Shown: piece by piece, positions 47,085-56,869 of the stretch
Layout of the letters: each line of letters opens with the position of its first letter
How positions within the stretch are numbered: position 1 is the first letter of the stretch
Assembly (NCBI GenBank): GCA_029834535.1
Contig: JAQMWT010000268.1
Span: 116,745 to 180,744, forward strand
DNA: 64,000 nucleotides
From: Chrysophaeum taylorii
Lineage: Eukaryota; Sar; Pelagophyceae; Pelagomonadales; Pelagomonadaceae
Reading direction: 5' to 3'
Position numbers and translations under genes: made by a program
The notes under the pieces: model-generated
The model's database searches: none
The model's input: only the letters and a program-made list of their open reading frames with translations
Told to the model about the DNA's origin: nothing

Positions 47085-47848
47085 GCGGTGCCGTTAGAGA
47101 GGGTGTTCGTACCGTGCATAATAAAGGGGCACGATGAGGGTGGAGTTCTGCTTCTCGCGGGAGTAAAATCCCGCTCAAGTTCACACCAAGGCCCCGCCTT
47201 ATTGCGGGTGCCACGGCCACTTGTTCTTCTTCGCATTCGCCGCCTTCTCCTCCTTCTTGGCGTCCGCGTAGAGATCAAGGATTTTGGTACTGAAGGGCAC
47301 GGCGAGGATCATGTACGTCAGCAGGTCCAGGCGCCTGTTGACCTCGTCGAAGCGCTTGTCGACCTCGTCGAAGCGCTTGTCGACCTCGTCCTTGAAATCG
47401 TCGAAGCGCGCGTAGACTTCCTTTCGAGAGGGCGGGAGCAGTTCTTTGCGTTTCTCCTCCGCGAGCAGGCGTTCGTACTCGGCCTTTTGCCTGGCTGACT
47501 CGAACCCTTCGGCTTTGGACTCGAAAAACGACGTTTCGGAGATGGCGGCGGCGGCCTCCACACCCTGGACAGCCGACACCGCCACGAGGCCCGCGATCAC
47601 CATCGCGCTCGCCGTCTTCGCCGCGCCCTGGCGTACGAGAGGCGCACGACCGACACGAGGCTCGCGCGGTCCCCCTAGATCGACCGCTGAAGCTAAAGCG
47701 AGAGCTAGTAGTGCAACGACCCGCGTCATCACGCACCTCCTGCCTGCCTACTGTACTACTACTGCCCCTTGCTTACCCTGAATCTATTGGCCGCCGCCGA
47801 CATACTATGTTTTGGCTTCTGCTGGTCTGGGGACCCCTAATGATTGTC
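47085..47848 (-). repeat. Duplicated gene unit, copy 3
   Basis: It begins ACAGCGGTGCCGTTAGAGAG, as copy 1 does after its Helitron neighbour, and ends at GGGGACCCCTAATGATTGTC, about 100 nt short of the copy 1 end. It also contains a small GCTGGTCTGG duplication near 47,820. Confidence 0.8.
47199..47729 (-). CDS. Coiled-coil protein with bipartite leader, paralogue 3
   Basis: The protein has 176 residues from the ATG at 47,729. The leader and hydrophobic segment are as in the other two copies. The coiled coil has two VDKRFDE heptads but lacks the KDELKELKDELNK block (FDEVDKRFDEVNRRLDLLTY). All changes are in frame. The three copies therefore differ mainly in heptad number. Confidence 0.75.
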   Translation of the reverse strand: MTRVVALLALALASAVDLGGPREPRVGRAPLVRQGAAKTASAMVIAGLVAVSAVQGVEAAAAISETSFFESKAEGFESARQKAEYERLLAEEKRKELLPPSRKEVYARFDDFKDEVDKRFDEVDKRFDEVNRRLDLLTYMILAVPFSTKILDLYADAKKEEKAANAKKNKWPWHPQ

Positions 47849-48240
47849 CGAGAATACATTGGCTTCAGATGCATTGAAATTGAGAACGTGTGAACGCGAA
47901 TTCGCCCTTACCCTACATTGAACCGTGTTGAAGTTCCGAGGAACGGAGAGAGAGTTGGGCAGACCTATGCCCAAGTCGGAGATCCTGCGAACGACTTGAG
48001 AACATTGGTTGCACGATATAATCTTTCTCGTTTTTTGACCCTGCGCGTCCTTCGGGAATGTGACGCGCGGACGATTCTCGCTCCGAGGTACTGCAACGGT
48101 TTAGGTTCGAAGGGTCAACCCGTTCTCTACGGACGCGGATACGAATACGGCCGGAATCTCAGACGGTTCGGTCAAAACGGGCTCTCTCCCGGAACGTATG
48201 GACCACTCGAAATCAGCCCCGTGCAAAGGAAGGCGTAGTC
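47849..48240 (+). other. Unassigned stretch with one ATG-less frame
   Basis: It starts GAGAATACATTGGCTTCAG right after the truncated gene unit. It contains GCGAATTCGCCCTTACC (47,895-47,911) and a 106-codon open frame (47,918-48,238; VGQTYAQVGDPANDLRTLVA, RYCNGLGSKGQPVLYG) without an ATG at its front. I recognise no family. Composition is lower in GC than the neighbours. Confidence 0.35.
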
Positions 48241-48411
48241 GACCGCCACGATGAGAGAAGGGAGAACCGCGAGGCCTCTCCAACGAGTGAGCGCCCAGGC
48301 AGGCTTCGTACGCCGGGCATAGGGAAAAAAGGGAGGGGGTAATAACGACGTGGGTGTCTGATGGGTGGAGCCCCGTCCGTCATCGGAGCAGGCCGGAGGT
48401 TGGTTGGTTGG

Positions 48412-48880
48412 TTAAAAACGAAGAAGGAAGCGAGCGGGGACAGGCGTTGGCCGCGTCGGCCGCGGGATCGAGGAGCTGCTGTTGGAGCTGGTGGTCGCGG
48501 ACCTCGAGCTCGCGGAGGTTGTAGCCGATGACGAGCTGCCACACATGCAGAGCTGGGCCATCGCCTGGCCGGACTGCTGAAGAACGACACCAGGTTCGAC
48601 GGTGGCGGCGTCCATCCCCCGCGTGATAGCGTACGCAAGCTTCTTCATGCCGTCCAAGACGTCGGGGGTGACGTCGTTGGTGAGCTCGCCCAACTGCTCC
48701 TGCGGCATGCTGCGGATGTAGGCGAGAAGGTCGCGTCTCGCCGTGGCCGTCTTCTCGGTGTCGACAAGCGCGAGTGCTCGTCGGAGTTCGGTGACCTCAT
48801 TCCTCTTGCTCGGCCATTCGAATCGACGAAGCTCAAGCCGCGGCGCGTCGTCGACATCTGGACCCACGACACATGAATAA
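48412..48880 (-). pseudogene. DUF760-like (plastid) protein, C-terminal frame change
   Basis: The frame has RRDLLAYIRSMPQEQLGELT, VTPDVLDGMKKLAYAITRGM and GQAMAQLCM. Then, in a different frame, it has WQLVIGYNLRELEVRDHQLQ and QQLLDPA. Together these are the pattern of DUF760 proteins (an 'L..Yi....pe.l..Lt..~s..V...M......', '..A.Ll.W..v.GY.LR..E.R..L' series), which in plants and algae are plastid proteins of unknown function. The frame changes at a CACA on the plus strand near 48,540 (two extra bases). No ATG is seen at the front. A GTCCAG acceptor just ahead (48,862-48,867) suggests that the 5' exon lies further right. Confidence 0.6.
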
Positions 48881-50583
48881 TTGAGATGAATGGGGATACG
48901 TGTAAACCTTTTGAGGAAGGCGTCTCAACCGCCCGCCATAACGTGGTTCGCGTAGTTGGAATAGTTCACCCCTTAGAGAACTCCTACTTTTAAAGAAAGA
49001 ACATCGTGTCTGTCGTCCGGCGGGCGGAGCCCGGCGGGGGCCGGGCGGTAGGGCTCCGGCTCAGCCCGGGTTTCCGCGAGTCGCCGGCCCACCCGCCCTC
49101 GGCCCACGCCGGGTGGGCGAGTGCTCGGCCGAGGCAACCAAAGCCTCTTACTACGCGACTGCGGGTAGCAAGGGCTCGGACAGGGGCTCGGACTCCGACG
49201 TGGGAAGACGCCGAGGGGAGCGCCGCGGCTCTGGAGCGGGCTTAGCCAGCATGCGACGCGGTGCGCACTGTGCTCGGAAGTTCTGGAAGTCCGAGGGATT
49301 CGACGCGTGTTTGAGCTCGCGCTCTCTCGAGCTCTGTTTCGGCGTCGTCTTACGGAGCGACTCTCCATCCGTTCGAAGATGCTGCGTTACCCTCTAGCGC
49401 TTCCGCTTCTAGCCCTTCTTGTCGATTTCCAGAACCTCTGTCAGCACATCAATGCCCAAATCTGGATATGCGGTCCCGAAACGGTCCTAGACCGTCGAGA
49501 GTCGCTCGGTACCGCGTTTTTGCCCGTCGTCCGCGTCAGCGACTCTAATTCTTTCTACGTGGCCATGGCAGCGAACCAGTTGAACATCCGATGAGCGCGG
49601 GTCTTGTCCTGGCTCTTCTTCAAGTTTGCTGGGATGCTGCCACCAAGCCCTGTTCTTCGTACGAGGAACTCCTGGGCGCGCTCGCGCCGCGATCGATTCG
49701 ACGACCGTCGCCGTTGGTGGTCCCCGCGTGGGTATAAGAAGAGCGCGAGGTCGCACTGGTGGAGCTTTTGAAGCCGGGCGATACGGAGCCGCAGCAGCAG
49801 GTGCGGGCGTATTGGCATTGTCCCCTGCAGCCTCTCCGCGCGAGCCGAGCCCGCCGCTACCCGTCGTCGCGCGCGCTCTCGATCCGTCGCTATTGATCGT
49901 CGCGGCCCCGGCGCCGCGGCCGGCGATCTGGTTGGCGACGGTGTGATGGTGTGCTCGCACCTGGGAGCCAGCCTCGGCAAGTGTCGGCCTTGGCGCGGGC
50001 CTAGACAATCTCCTCGACGGGCCAGAGGACGACAGCCTAATCCGCGAGTAGCGAAAACGATACGGACGATGAGGCAGATCCGGAGAAGCCACGCACATTT
50101 TTACTGCTACACAGAGGTACAGGGGTGACACGGGGTTGGGGGACTGAGCTGGATCCTCGCCAATGTCCGGACGAAGATCCCGCGCCGGACGTTCGTTTTC
50201 GCGCCCCGCCACCAGATGCTAGAGTCCGCGCGGGAGTCGCGGTCGAAGCAGGCGAAGAAGAGCCTGGTCTCCGCCGAGCCAATCGCCTTATACTTGACGG
50301 AGGAGAAGAAGGTCATGACGAAGCCGAGTAGTGTTGGTCACGCACGGGGCCAACGCGGAGCCGCTGGCCCGCTGATCTGCAAGGCTAGGTGTGCACAAAA
50401 CTAGACTTCGACGACAAACATTAGCGTGAATTTTGCGAGCGTCCACGGGCTCGATCTCCCTACTTGCATACACGGACTCATGCATGCATGAATGCCGGTC
50501 ACCTCCCATCCCATCCCATCCCATCCCATCCATCCATCGCGCTAGGCGGACGTCGCTCCTCTGCCCGCGCGTCGAGCACAACG
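48881..50583 (-). other. Region with possible unidentified minus-strand exons
   Basis: The best candidate start is the ATG at 50,316 (minus): MTFFSSVKYKAIGSAETRLF, DRDSRADSSIWWRGAKTNVR, RGIFVRTLARIQLS, open to 50,107. It then perhaps splices into Arg/Ser/Pro-rich frames to 49,555. I recognise no domain. The part from 48,970 to 49,560 is GC-rich with no convincing frame. A CCATC pentamer run lies at 50,505-50,540. Confidence 0.3.
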
Positions 50584-51872
50584 TCACGCAGAATGGCTGT
50601 CGTTATCTATACCTCGCCCGCCACTTGTAGGGAGGGCCCTAGGAGGAGGGCTCCGGAGCGAGGCGCGGAGGTGCCAGGCGGCCACGGTGGCCGCTGCCCA
50701 GCAGGTCGCCGCGAGGTAGAATGCAACGTCGTATCCGTCCGACCGGGCGTCGCGGAGCGCACCGGCGACGATCGGACCCACCAAGAGACCGGGGGCCATG
50801 GCGGAGTAGGCGAGGCCCGAGGCCCTGGCGAGCGAACCGCCCTCGAGGCACGCTCTCGCGAGAGGCGTCGTGAGTCCGACGCACGCGCCCGCCGTGGACC
50901 CGACGAGCATGCCGTAGCAATATAGGCCCACCCTCGAGGCTACGATCGACGGAAGGGCTGCGTCCGCAAGAGCGGTGGCGCTGGTCGCACCGAGGAGCGC
51001 GACCGGCAAGCCAATCGCGTCGGCGGCGGCGAGCGCGGCGACGCGGCCCCCAGGCCCCCGACCCCAATGGCCACCACGGCGCCGGCCGCGGCCGCGGGGG
51101 TGTGGCCCCTCTCGCGCGCGTAGGACACGAGATGCACGAACGGAATCTCCCAGCCAAAGGCGTAGAGGGCCGTGCAAGCGACGAGACGACGGACTCCGCG
51201 CGGCGCGTCGCGATCGACTGCTCTTCGCCGTGCCTCGAGCGCGGGTGCTACGAGCTCGACGAACGCAAAGGTCGAGAGCGCAAGGACGAAGAAGGCGAGG
51301 CGCCAGCCCGTTGCCACGAGCCAAGCAGTCAAGAGCCCCAACGCGATCGTCCCAAAGCCCGAGCCGGCCGTCGCGATCCCCGAGGCCAACGCCGCGCGCG
51401 GGTGGCCCTCGAAATGCTGCGCGACGGCCACCGGGCACGGCGGGAAGCAGAACGAGTGGCCGAGGCCCACCAGAACTCCGAAGGTCAGGTAGAGGTGCCA
51501 GGCGCGCGTCGCGACACCCGAGAGCCCGAGCCCGAGCGCCGCGACGCCCGCGCCACCGGCGACCGTGCGCCACGCGCCGGCAGCGTCCTGCGCGAAAGCA
51601 CTGAGCGGCGCGCCGAGAAGCATCAGCCCTGTCGAGACCGAGCCCGCGCCCCCAATGAGTGCTCGCGACGTCGTCTCGAGGCCGTTGGACTCGACGAGCT
51701 CGGCGGCGATGATGCCGTAGCAGTAGTGGAGACCGGGTCCGTGAGCCATCGTCACAAACGAGGCGCCTACGGCGGCCCACCGCCGGCACCCCCTGCTCTT
51801 GTTGTTTGCACAGCACGTGCCCTCATCATCATCATCATCAGGGTCCACTTCGTCGACACCGACAAGTTCCAT
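50584..51872 (-). CDS. Major facilitator superfamily transporter, MCT-like, one frame change
   Basis: From the ATG at 51,872 an acidic N-terminus (DEVDPDDDDDEGTCC) leads into MFS membrane segments. These include RRWAAVGASFVTMAHGPGLH, GSVSTGLMLLGAPLSAF, HLYLTFGVLVGLGHSFCFPP, GWRLAFFVLALSTFAFVELV and ALYAFGWEIPFVHLVSYARE. The opening and loop pattern fit the monocarboxylate/OxlT type. The second half continues in another frame after a C-run (plus strand 51,047-51,051): AIGLPVALLGATSATALADA, VGLYCYGMLVGSTAGACVGL, APGLLVGPIVAGALRD. A decayed inverted copy at 62.7-64 kb has a different run length at the same place. The substrate is unknown. Confidence 0.75.
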
Positions 51873-53070
51873 GTTGCAGTCAGTTCATACATACTCTTTA
51901 AGAAATACAAGTGCAGGCCAGTAAGTTCACCTAGTCCCAATCTCTAACCCCAGTAAGTTCACCTGGTTCCCAGTAAGTTTCATATAAGTTCACCTGGTCA
52001 GTAAGTTCACCTAGCTCACACCAACTCCTTTGAGCTCGTCGCTCTCGCCTCCGCCAATCTAAGCTGCTTCGATCCGCACGCGCCGCCTACCTTTGAGTGA
52101 GTTTACTCTAAAAACCCTTTGCTCTAAAACCCCAGTATGTTCACCTGGTCCCAGTAAGTTCACCTGGTCACTATATTCACCTATCCCAATCTCAAACCCC
52201 AGTTAGTTCACCTGGTCCCAGTAAGTTCACCTACAGTGCGCGTGTAGACGCCGGGAGGGGGCTTATCGGTATTGCGGAGCACGTGTGAGGTAGGGTGGAG
52301 TCGTCGACTCAGAAGAGCATATTCTCGGGGTTGCCGATCGACAGAGAGCCACGTAGAGCTGGACGTGACAGAAGACGGGCTTGTGGGCAAGAGGACGCCG
52401 ACCTCGCGGGGCGTCTGGCCCTGGCTCTTGGTGATCGTTTGGCGTCGGCGGGCCTTACGGGATACAGGTTGGAGGAGCCTCGGTGACAACGACACGATCG
52501 ATCATGTATCTGGTACCGTTGCAGTGGCCGTGCGACGGGTCGAGGTTGCGAAGACTTTAAGCTCGCGATCAAAGTCAGCATGCCGTTGGTTGTCAGGGAG
52601 TTCAAAACTCGACTGTAAAGAGCGAGGCGTCGGCTTCCGACCCAACCTAGTCGGCCGAAAAGAACTCCGACGCCTCGTCTTCGGGAAAAAAAGGCCGCGG
52701 TCATGCGCGCGTTGTCAGCATCGACAACATCGTTTCGACGGGGCGTGAGAATGGCGCGCTGAAAGAGCCGCCGCGGGTCGTGGAAATAGTCTGCGAGGTC
52801 GCCGTAGACGGCTTGGAGGATCACTGTCTGGCTCTCGCTTCTACCTGATCCTTTACTCTCGCGCCTAACCCGATCCTTACCCTAAATCGAGGGACAAACA
52901 GACAAACAAACAAACAGACAGACAGACAAACATCTGTCGATTAGTAGTTAGGAAATCCGTTGGTGTTTTATGATGTCCCGCGCAGGCGGCTGGACACCAC
53001 CACACCTTTAGTAGTAAGGAGGTGTTTTCCGCCGCGCCACCTCCAGAGTTTTGTGGCGGCGATGGCTCCC
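50590..53070 (-). repeat. Arm 1 of a 2.4-kb inverted segmental duplication
   Basis: It contains the MFS gene, Helitron copy J and the 3' end of the channel gene. The partner is 61,580-64,000 (to the window edge) in inverted orientation. Shared features include the Helitron insertion site and family-private variants (GTTAGGCGCGAG, GTAGAAGCGAGAG). Confidence 0.85.
51908..52952 (-). mobile_element. Non-autonomous Helitron copy J
   Basis: A reverse copy from CAAGTGCAGGCC to CGATTAGTAGTTAGG. It sits between the 5' end of the MFS gene and the 3' end of the channel gene. It has the decayed helicase end (52,270-52,830) and direct repeats (51,915-52,240). Confidence 0.85.
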
Positions 53071-55578
53071 ACCACCACCACCGGTATTATTATTAAAGAA
53101 CAAGATTATTATTATTAGTAGTAATACAATTATTATTTGGCGGCGAGGGAAGAATCGAGGGAGGTGGGGTCCCCACGCGGCGGATCTCGTCGTGGAGGGA
53201 TTTGAGATGGGTCGCGATGGCGGGGTGGGCAGCGAGGTAGGCTTTGCGCTGGTCGGGTGGCTTTGCGAGGAGGCCGTGAACGATGAAGAAGGCGAGGGCG
53301 TCGATGATGGACGTCGGGTCAGATACGAACCTCGGGGGAACCTCGGGGGTCTCGGGGACGGGCCAGAAGCGGGAGGATTCGTCTTCGTGGTCGCTCTCGG
53401 CAGCGTCGATGATATTTTGTGCGGGCTGGCGGCGGCGGCCTCTGGTCTTGCGGTTGAGGGTTGCGGGCTCGCCGTTTCCGCCAGACGTCGGCGAGCGGAG
53501 GGAGGCAACCCACGCCCTGTTATTATGACCCCCACCCCGGCGGCGGTGGCGGCGGTGGCGGCGGGAGGAAAAGAAGAGGAAGAAGCGGCGGCCTTGTACT
53601 CGTGGTCGATCATGTGGTCGAGTCGCGCCAATCGGATTATGGAGCGCTTGACGTGCTGATAGCAGCCGTAAACTCTAACGTGGTGGGCGAAGATGGGAAA
53701 GCTGCCGGAATTGACGACGTCGACAAAGCGGCGTCCGCTCAAAACGTGAACCTGGGTGAGGGCGGCGACGATGGCCGTGTAGTGTCGAGGAATGGGCCTC
53801 TTGGGTCCAACCGTGAGCATGCAGATGTCGTCGCCGATGACCTCGTCGATGCCCTTGATCTCGATAGAAGTGAGAACTTCGCGGACGGAATTACGACCAA
53901 AGACAAGACATCTCCCCGAGTGGACGACGTACATGTGAGTATTGAGGGATAAGGAAGCGTGGACGATCGTGTCGCGCGGCATGAACAACTGCGTCTCGAG
54001 CATCGACGCGAGCGTGACGACGAATTCGTCGCGCTCGTGAAGGATGGCTGCTAATTTTCGCTCCGGTCGAAGGATAGATGTCCGCGAGCCGTCCTCTTCC
54101 AAAAGGCCGAGGCGATCGGCGGAAACTTTTGTTTCGAGCTCGCCCGTGTCGTCGTATCGGAGATCGAAAGCTAGGAGATCGGAACCGAACGACGTGACGA
54201 CGGCCGCGCGATACCCCCTCGTGCCCGGCGAGGGTGGCTGGACGATGACCCGCGTTCTGTTCGCGCGCATCGGACACGCCGTGTTGGTGAGGGCGTACTG
54301 GAAGAAGGGCAGACCCTTCACAACCCTCGAGAGCGTGAACTGCGCGACGACGAGCTTCAAGCCGGGCGAGAGCCGCGAGAGGAGCCCGCGATAGTAATTC
54401 TCGCGGAACACCGTCTCCGAAAAGATCATGTACTCGCGCAGCTTTGTGCGGGTTTCGGTGGGCATGTGTTGCTCGTCCAAGTAGTCGTTGAGGGAGTCGA
54501 GCGTCAGCCGAAAGTCGTTGCGCACGGGCTGAAGGTTGGTGATGACGTTGCAGAGGTCGCCGACCAGAAACGCCAGAGTGTAGCAGCCGACGACGCCGAT
54601 CCCGATCGAAAAAATTGCCTCGCTTAGGTTTTCGCTCCGCATGTCCGAGTTGAGGGTCGCCACGGCGAACTCGACGGCCGACGTGTACTGGCCCCAAACG
54701 CCAACGTGCCAGCGAGTGATCGCGACGTTCGGGCACGTCGCGTCGCCGACTCGGTCGCAATCCTCGGCACCCTCGAGTATAATTTCGTCGATAAGCCGGA
54801 GGGCACAGGCCGCCCAATGAAATATCAAGAACAACACCAACACGTACTTGATGATGGCCTGGGTCCCCGCGCGCAGCGTGATCCGCTTCCCGACGCGCGC
54901 CATGATCCTCGGGTTCTTGAACACCCGCAACATCTTCATTAGCCGCACGAGCCGCACGAGCCGCAGATACCCCGCGCGCCGCGTCAGGCCTGGCAACATG
55001 TCGTACGGCAGGATACCCAACACATCCAAAGTCAACCAGCTCTTCGCGTACCGTTTCGCGATCTTTCCGTGGTCCACCACCCACTCGCCCCTCTTCGCGT
55101 CGAAGAAGGCCGTGTTGAACTCCATCACCAAATCCACCACGAACAGCGCGTCCACGATGCGGTTCAAGCTGTAGAGCGCGATGTGCTTCCGGTACACCCG
55201 CGTCTTCGGCCGGCCAAGCTTTTCGACCGGAAATTCGGATACGAACGACAGTTCGAACGGCGTAACGATCAACACGTACAGAATCAACGCCAGCAACACC
55301 AGGTCCCATTTGACGCGCCATCCCGCGTGCGGGTTCAGCACCCCCGTCGTCGCAGGAAACGTCACCTGGTTCTCGGCGAGCTGCTTCTGCGGCTTTCGAG
55401 GTGGCCGAACACGCCACGATTTTCGACGAATCGTGAGGTGGTCCCCTGTGGGCGGCCACTGCCCGTCGTGATGCAGTTCCGACGTCGCACGCTGCACCAT
55501 GGGCGTCAACGGCGAAAACATCGCGCGCCGCCGCATCGATGCGGTCCGTTCCAACGCTAGCTCCGGCCGACGACGCAT
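53008..55578 (-). CDS. CNG/HCN-like six-transmembrane cation channel with unusual pore
   Basis: The protein has about 856 residues from the ATG at 55,578. S1 WDLVLLALILYVLIVTPFEL; S2 RIVDALFVVDLVMEFNTAFF; S3 WLTLDVLGILPYDML; S4 GYLRLVRLVRLMKMLRVFK with Arg/Lys every third residue; S5 YVLVLFLIFHWAACALRLI. The pore helix and filter read EFAVATLNSDMRSENLSE, where the usual T.GYGD is replaced by TLNSD. S6 is IFSIGIGVVGCYTLAFLVGD. A C-linker-like region (YMIFSETVFRENYYRGLLSR) follows. A cyclic-nucleotide-binding-like fold then has HMYVVHSGRCLVFG and GDDICMLTVGPKRPI. The C-terminal 200 residues are Ser/Pro-rich, and the last 45 include an ATT-repeat-derived Ile/Asn stretch. It is likely a plasma-membrane or organelle channel; the ion is uncertain. 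Confidence 0.85.
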   Translation of the reverse strand: MRRRPELALERTASMRRRAMFSPLTPMVQRATSELHHDGQWPPTGDHLTIRRKSWRVRPPRKPQKQLAENQVTFPATTGVLNPHAGWRVKWDLVLLALILYVLIVTPFELSFVSEFPVEKLGRPKTRVYRKHIALYSLNRIVDALFVVDLVMEFNTAFFDAKRGEWVVDHGKIAKRYAKSWLTLDVLGILPYDMLPGLTRRAGYLRLVRLVRLMKMLRVFKNPRIMARVGKRITLRAGTQAIIKYVLVLFLIFHWAACALRLIDEIILEGAEDCDRVGDATCPNVAITRWHVGVWGQYTSAVEFAVATLNSDMRSENLSEAIFSIGIGVVGCYTLAFLVGDLCNVITNLQPVRNDFRLTLDSLNDYLDEQHMPTETRTKLREYMIFSETVFRENYYRGLLSRLSPGLKLVVAQFTLSRVVKGLPFFQYALTNTACPMRANRTRVIVQPPSPGTRGYRAAVVTSFGSDLLAFDLRYDDTGELETKVSADRLGLLEEDGSRTSILRPERKLAAILHERDEFVVTLASMLETQLFMPRDTIVHASLSLNTHMYVVHSGRCLVFGRNSVREVLTSIEIKGIDEVIGDDICMLTVGPKRPIPRHYTAIVAALTQVHVLSGRRFVDVVNSGSFPIFAHHVRVYGCYQHVKRSIIRLARLDHMIDHEYKAAASSSSFPPAATAATAAGVGVIITGRGLPPSARRRLAETASPQPSTARPEAAAASPHKISSTLPRATTKTNPPASGPSPRPPRFPRGSYLTRRPSSTPSPSSSFTASSQSHPTSAKPTSLPTPPSRPISNPSTTRSAAWGPHLPRFFPRRQIIIVLLLIIIILFFNNNTGGGGGSHRRHKTLEVARRKTPPYY

Positions 55579-56869
55579 TATTAATCTTGTGGTCGTCACA
55601 AAACAAGGACCTCTTCACTCTTGCCACACGACACCAAAAAGTTGTGGGGTTTTTAAGGTCTTGATGAAGGGTTTGATGTGCCTTTCCATTCAGGTCTTCG
55701 GGGGGTAAAGCCCAAGCCGAGAGGGCTGCCGGAAAGGCGGGGGTCATCATCGCCGAGCCGCGGCCTAGGAGAAGGGAGTCCCGTCGGTCGCGCGCATTTT
55801 GTTGTTGCCGTCGGACCTATGTGCGACGAAGTGTGCCGTCCTGCTGGGCGCTGGGTTCCAGGGCTGCCCGAGGCGGCGATCCAAGGTGGAGGTTTTTTTT
55901 AATAGACTGCTGCTGAAAAGGGGGAGTGAGGGTTTTTTATTAGTCGAGTTTTATATACTTGTTTAAAACCCACTTCCTTGCTCTCCGACGTCGAGAGCGA
56001 GATCTCCGGAGTATAATTTTTAGCGAGCGATGGCCCCTCCTCCTCCTCCTCCTCCTCCTCCTCCAGGGTCGCTGTTCGATTCCTGTTCGGGCCCTCCTCG
56101 ACTCCCGCCAGCTCCAAGTCACCAGCCTCGAGACATACCCAGGCCACCCCGTCTTGGTGGGGCTTCTCTTCGTGCTCCATTTACGCCCACCCGGCCTCGA
56201 TCCTTGACCGCCTCGTCCCAATAAAGGCCACAATCAAGGCTCAAATCGAGACCGACTTTGGCGCGACACCAACAGCAGCGACTCCTACGGGTTTCCTTCC
56301 TTTTCTCGGGCTTTGTGTTGGGGAGGTGTCCGTCCTCGTCTCTCGCCTCTGCCCCAACTGCCTGGCTCCCATGCTTGGGAGAGGTCTGAAATTGGTTAGT
56401 TAGTTAGTTAGTTAGTTAGTGTGGGGAGGTCACGGCACAGGCGTCGCCGGCTCTCCGTGTCAGCATCTTGCGCGTCTTCGGTGGAGAAGTCGTCGTCGTC
56501 GTCGACGCGGTGTTCTTCTCTTCCGAAAATGACGTGGCGTGACGAGGGTTTTGTGGGATCCGAAGTGTTCCGCATGGGATCCCAAGGCATCCGAACATAA
56601 GAAATTTTGTACATTTCCGAAGACACAGAAAATTTGGCGAGCAAGTTGAACGACGACGCCTCGCGTCTCGGGTGGCTGGGTGGATGTGTAACTCAACTAT
56701 AATCGACGGAGGCGGTGGGTGGTGCGACAGAACAGAACCCAGAGCGAGGGTGTGTACGCACAAATACAAAAGCGACGGCGGCAACGGAAACATAGTCCAC
56801 CAACCGGGTGGTGTATGTTTATAGTCGGAGGAGAACATCGAGAGAAGGAAGGGCGCCAGAGACAATCAA
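55579..56869. other. Gap between channel and HSF genes, no supported gene
   Basis: It holds the channel's 5' flank, a CTC microsatellite (56,037-56,063), the (TTAG)n-tailed repeat (56,330-56,420) and a CGTCGTCGT run (56,488-56,505). Frames through the microsatellite are Glu- or Pro-rich artefacts. Confidence 0.6.
56330..56420 (+). repeat. (TTAG)n-tailed repeat, copy 3
   Basis: GTCCGTCCTCGTCTCTCGCC, then CTGGCTCCCATGCTTGGGAG, AGGTCTGAAATTGG and six TTAG units. The upstream CTCGCCTCTGCCCCA is shared with copy 1 at 23.29 kb. Confidence 0.7.

Noticed and set aside
56060-56110. GTTCGATTCC resembling a tRNA T-loop
   Set aside because: The flanking bases do not form the five-pair T-stem and no anticodon arm or A-box is found at the right distance.
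55899-56233. Glu-rich minus-strand frame at the CTC microsatellite
   Set aside because: Its acidic run is the microsatellite itself; no conserved sequence lies on either side.
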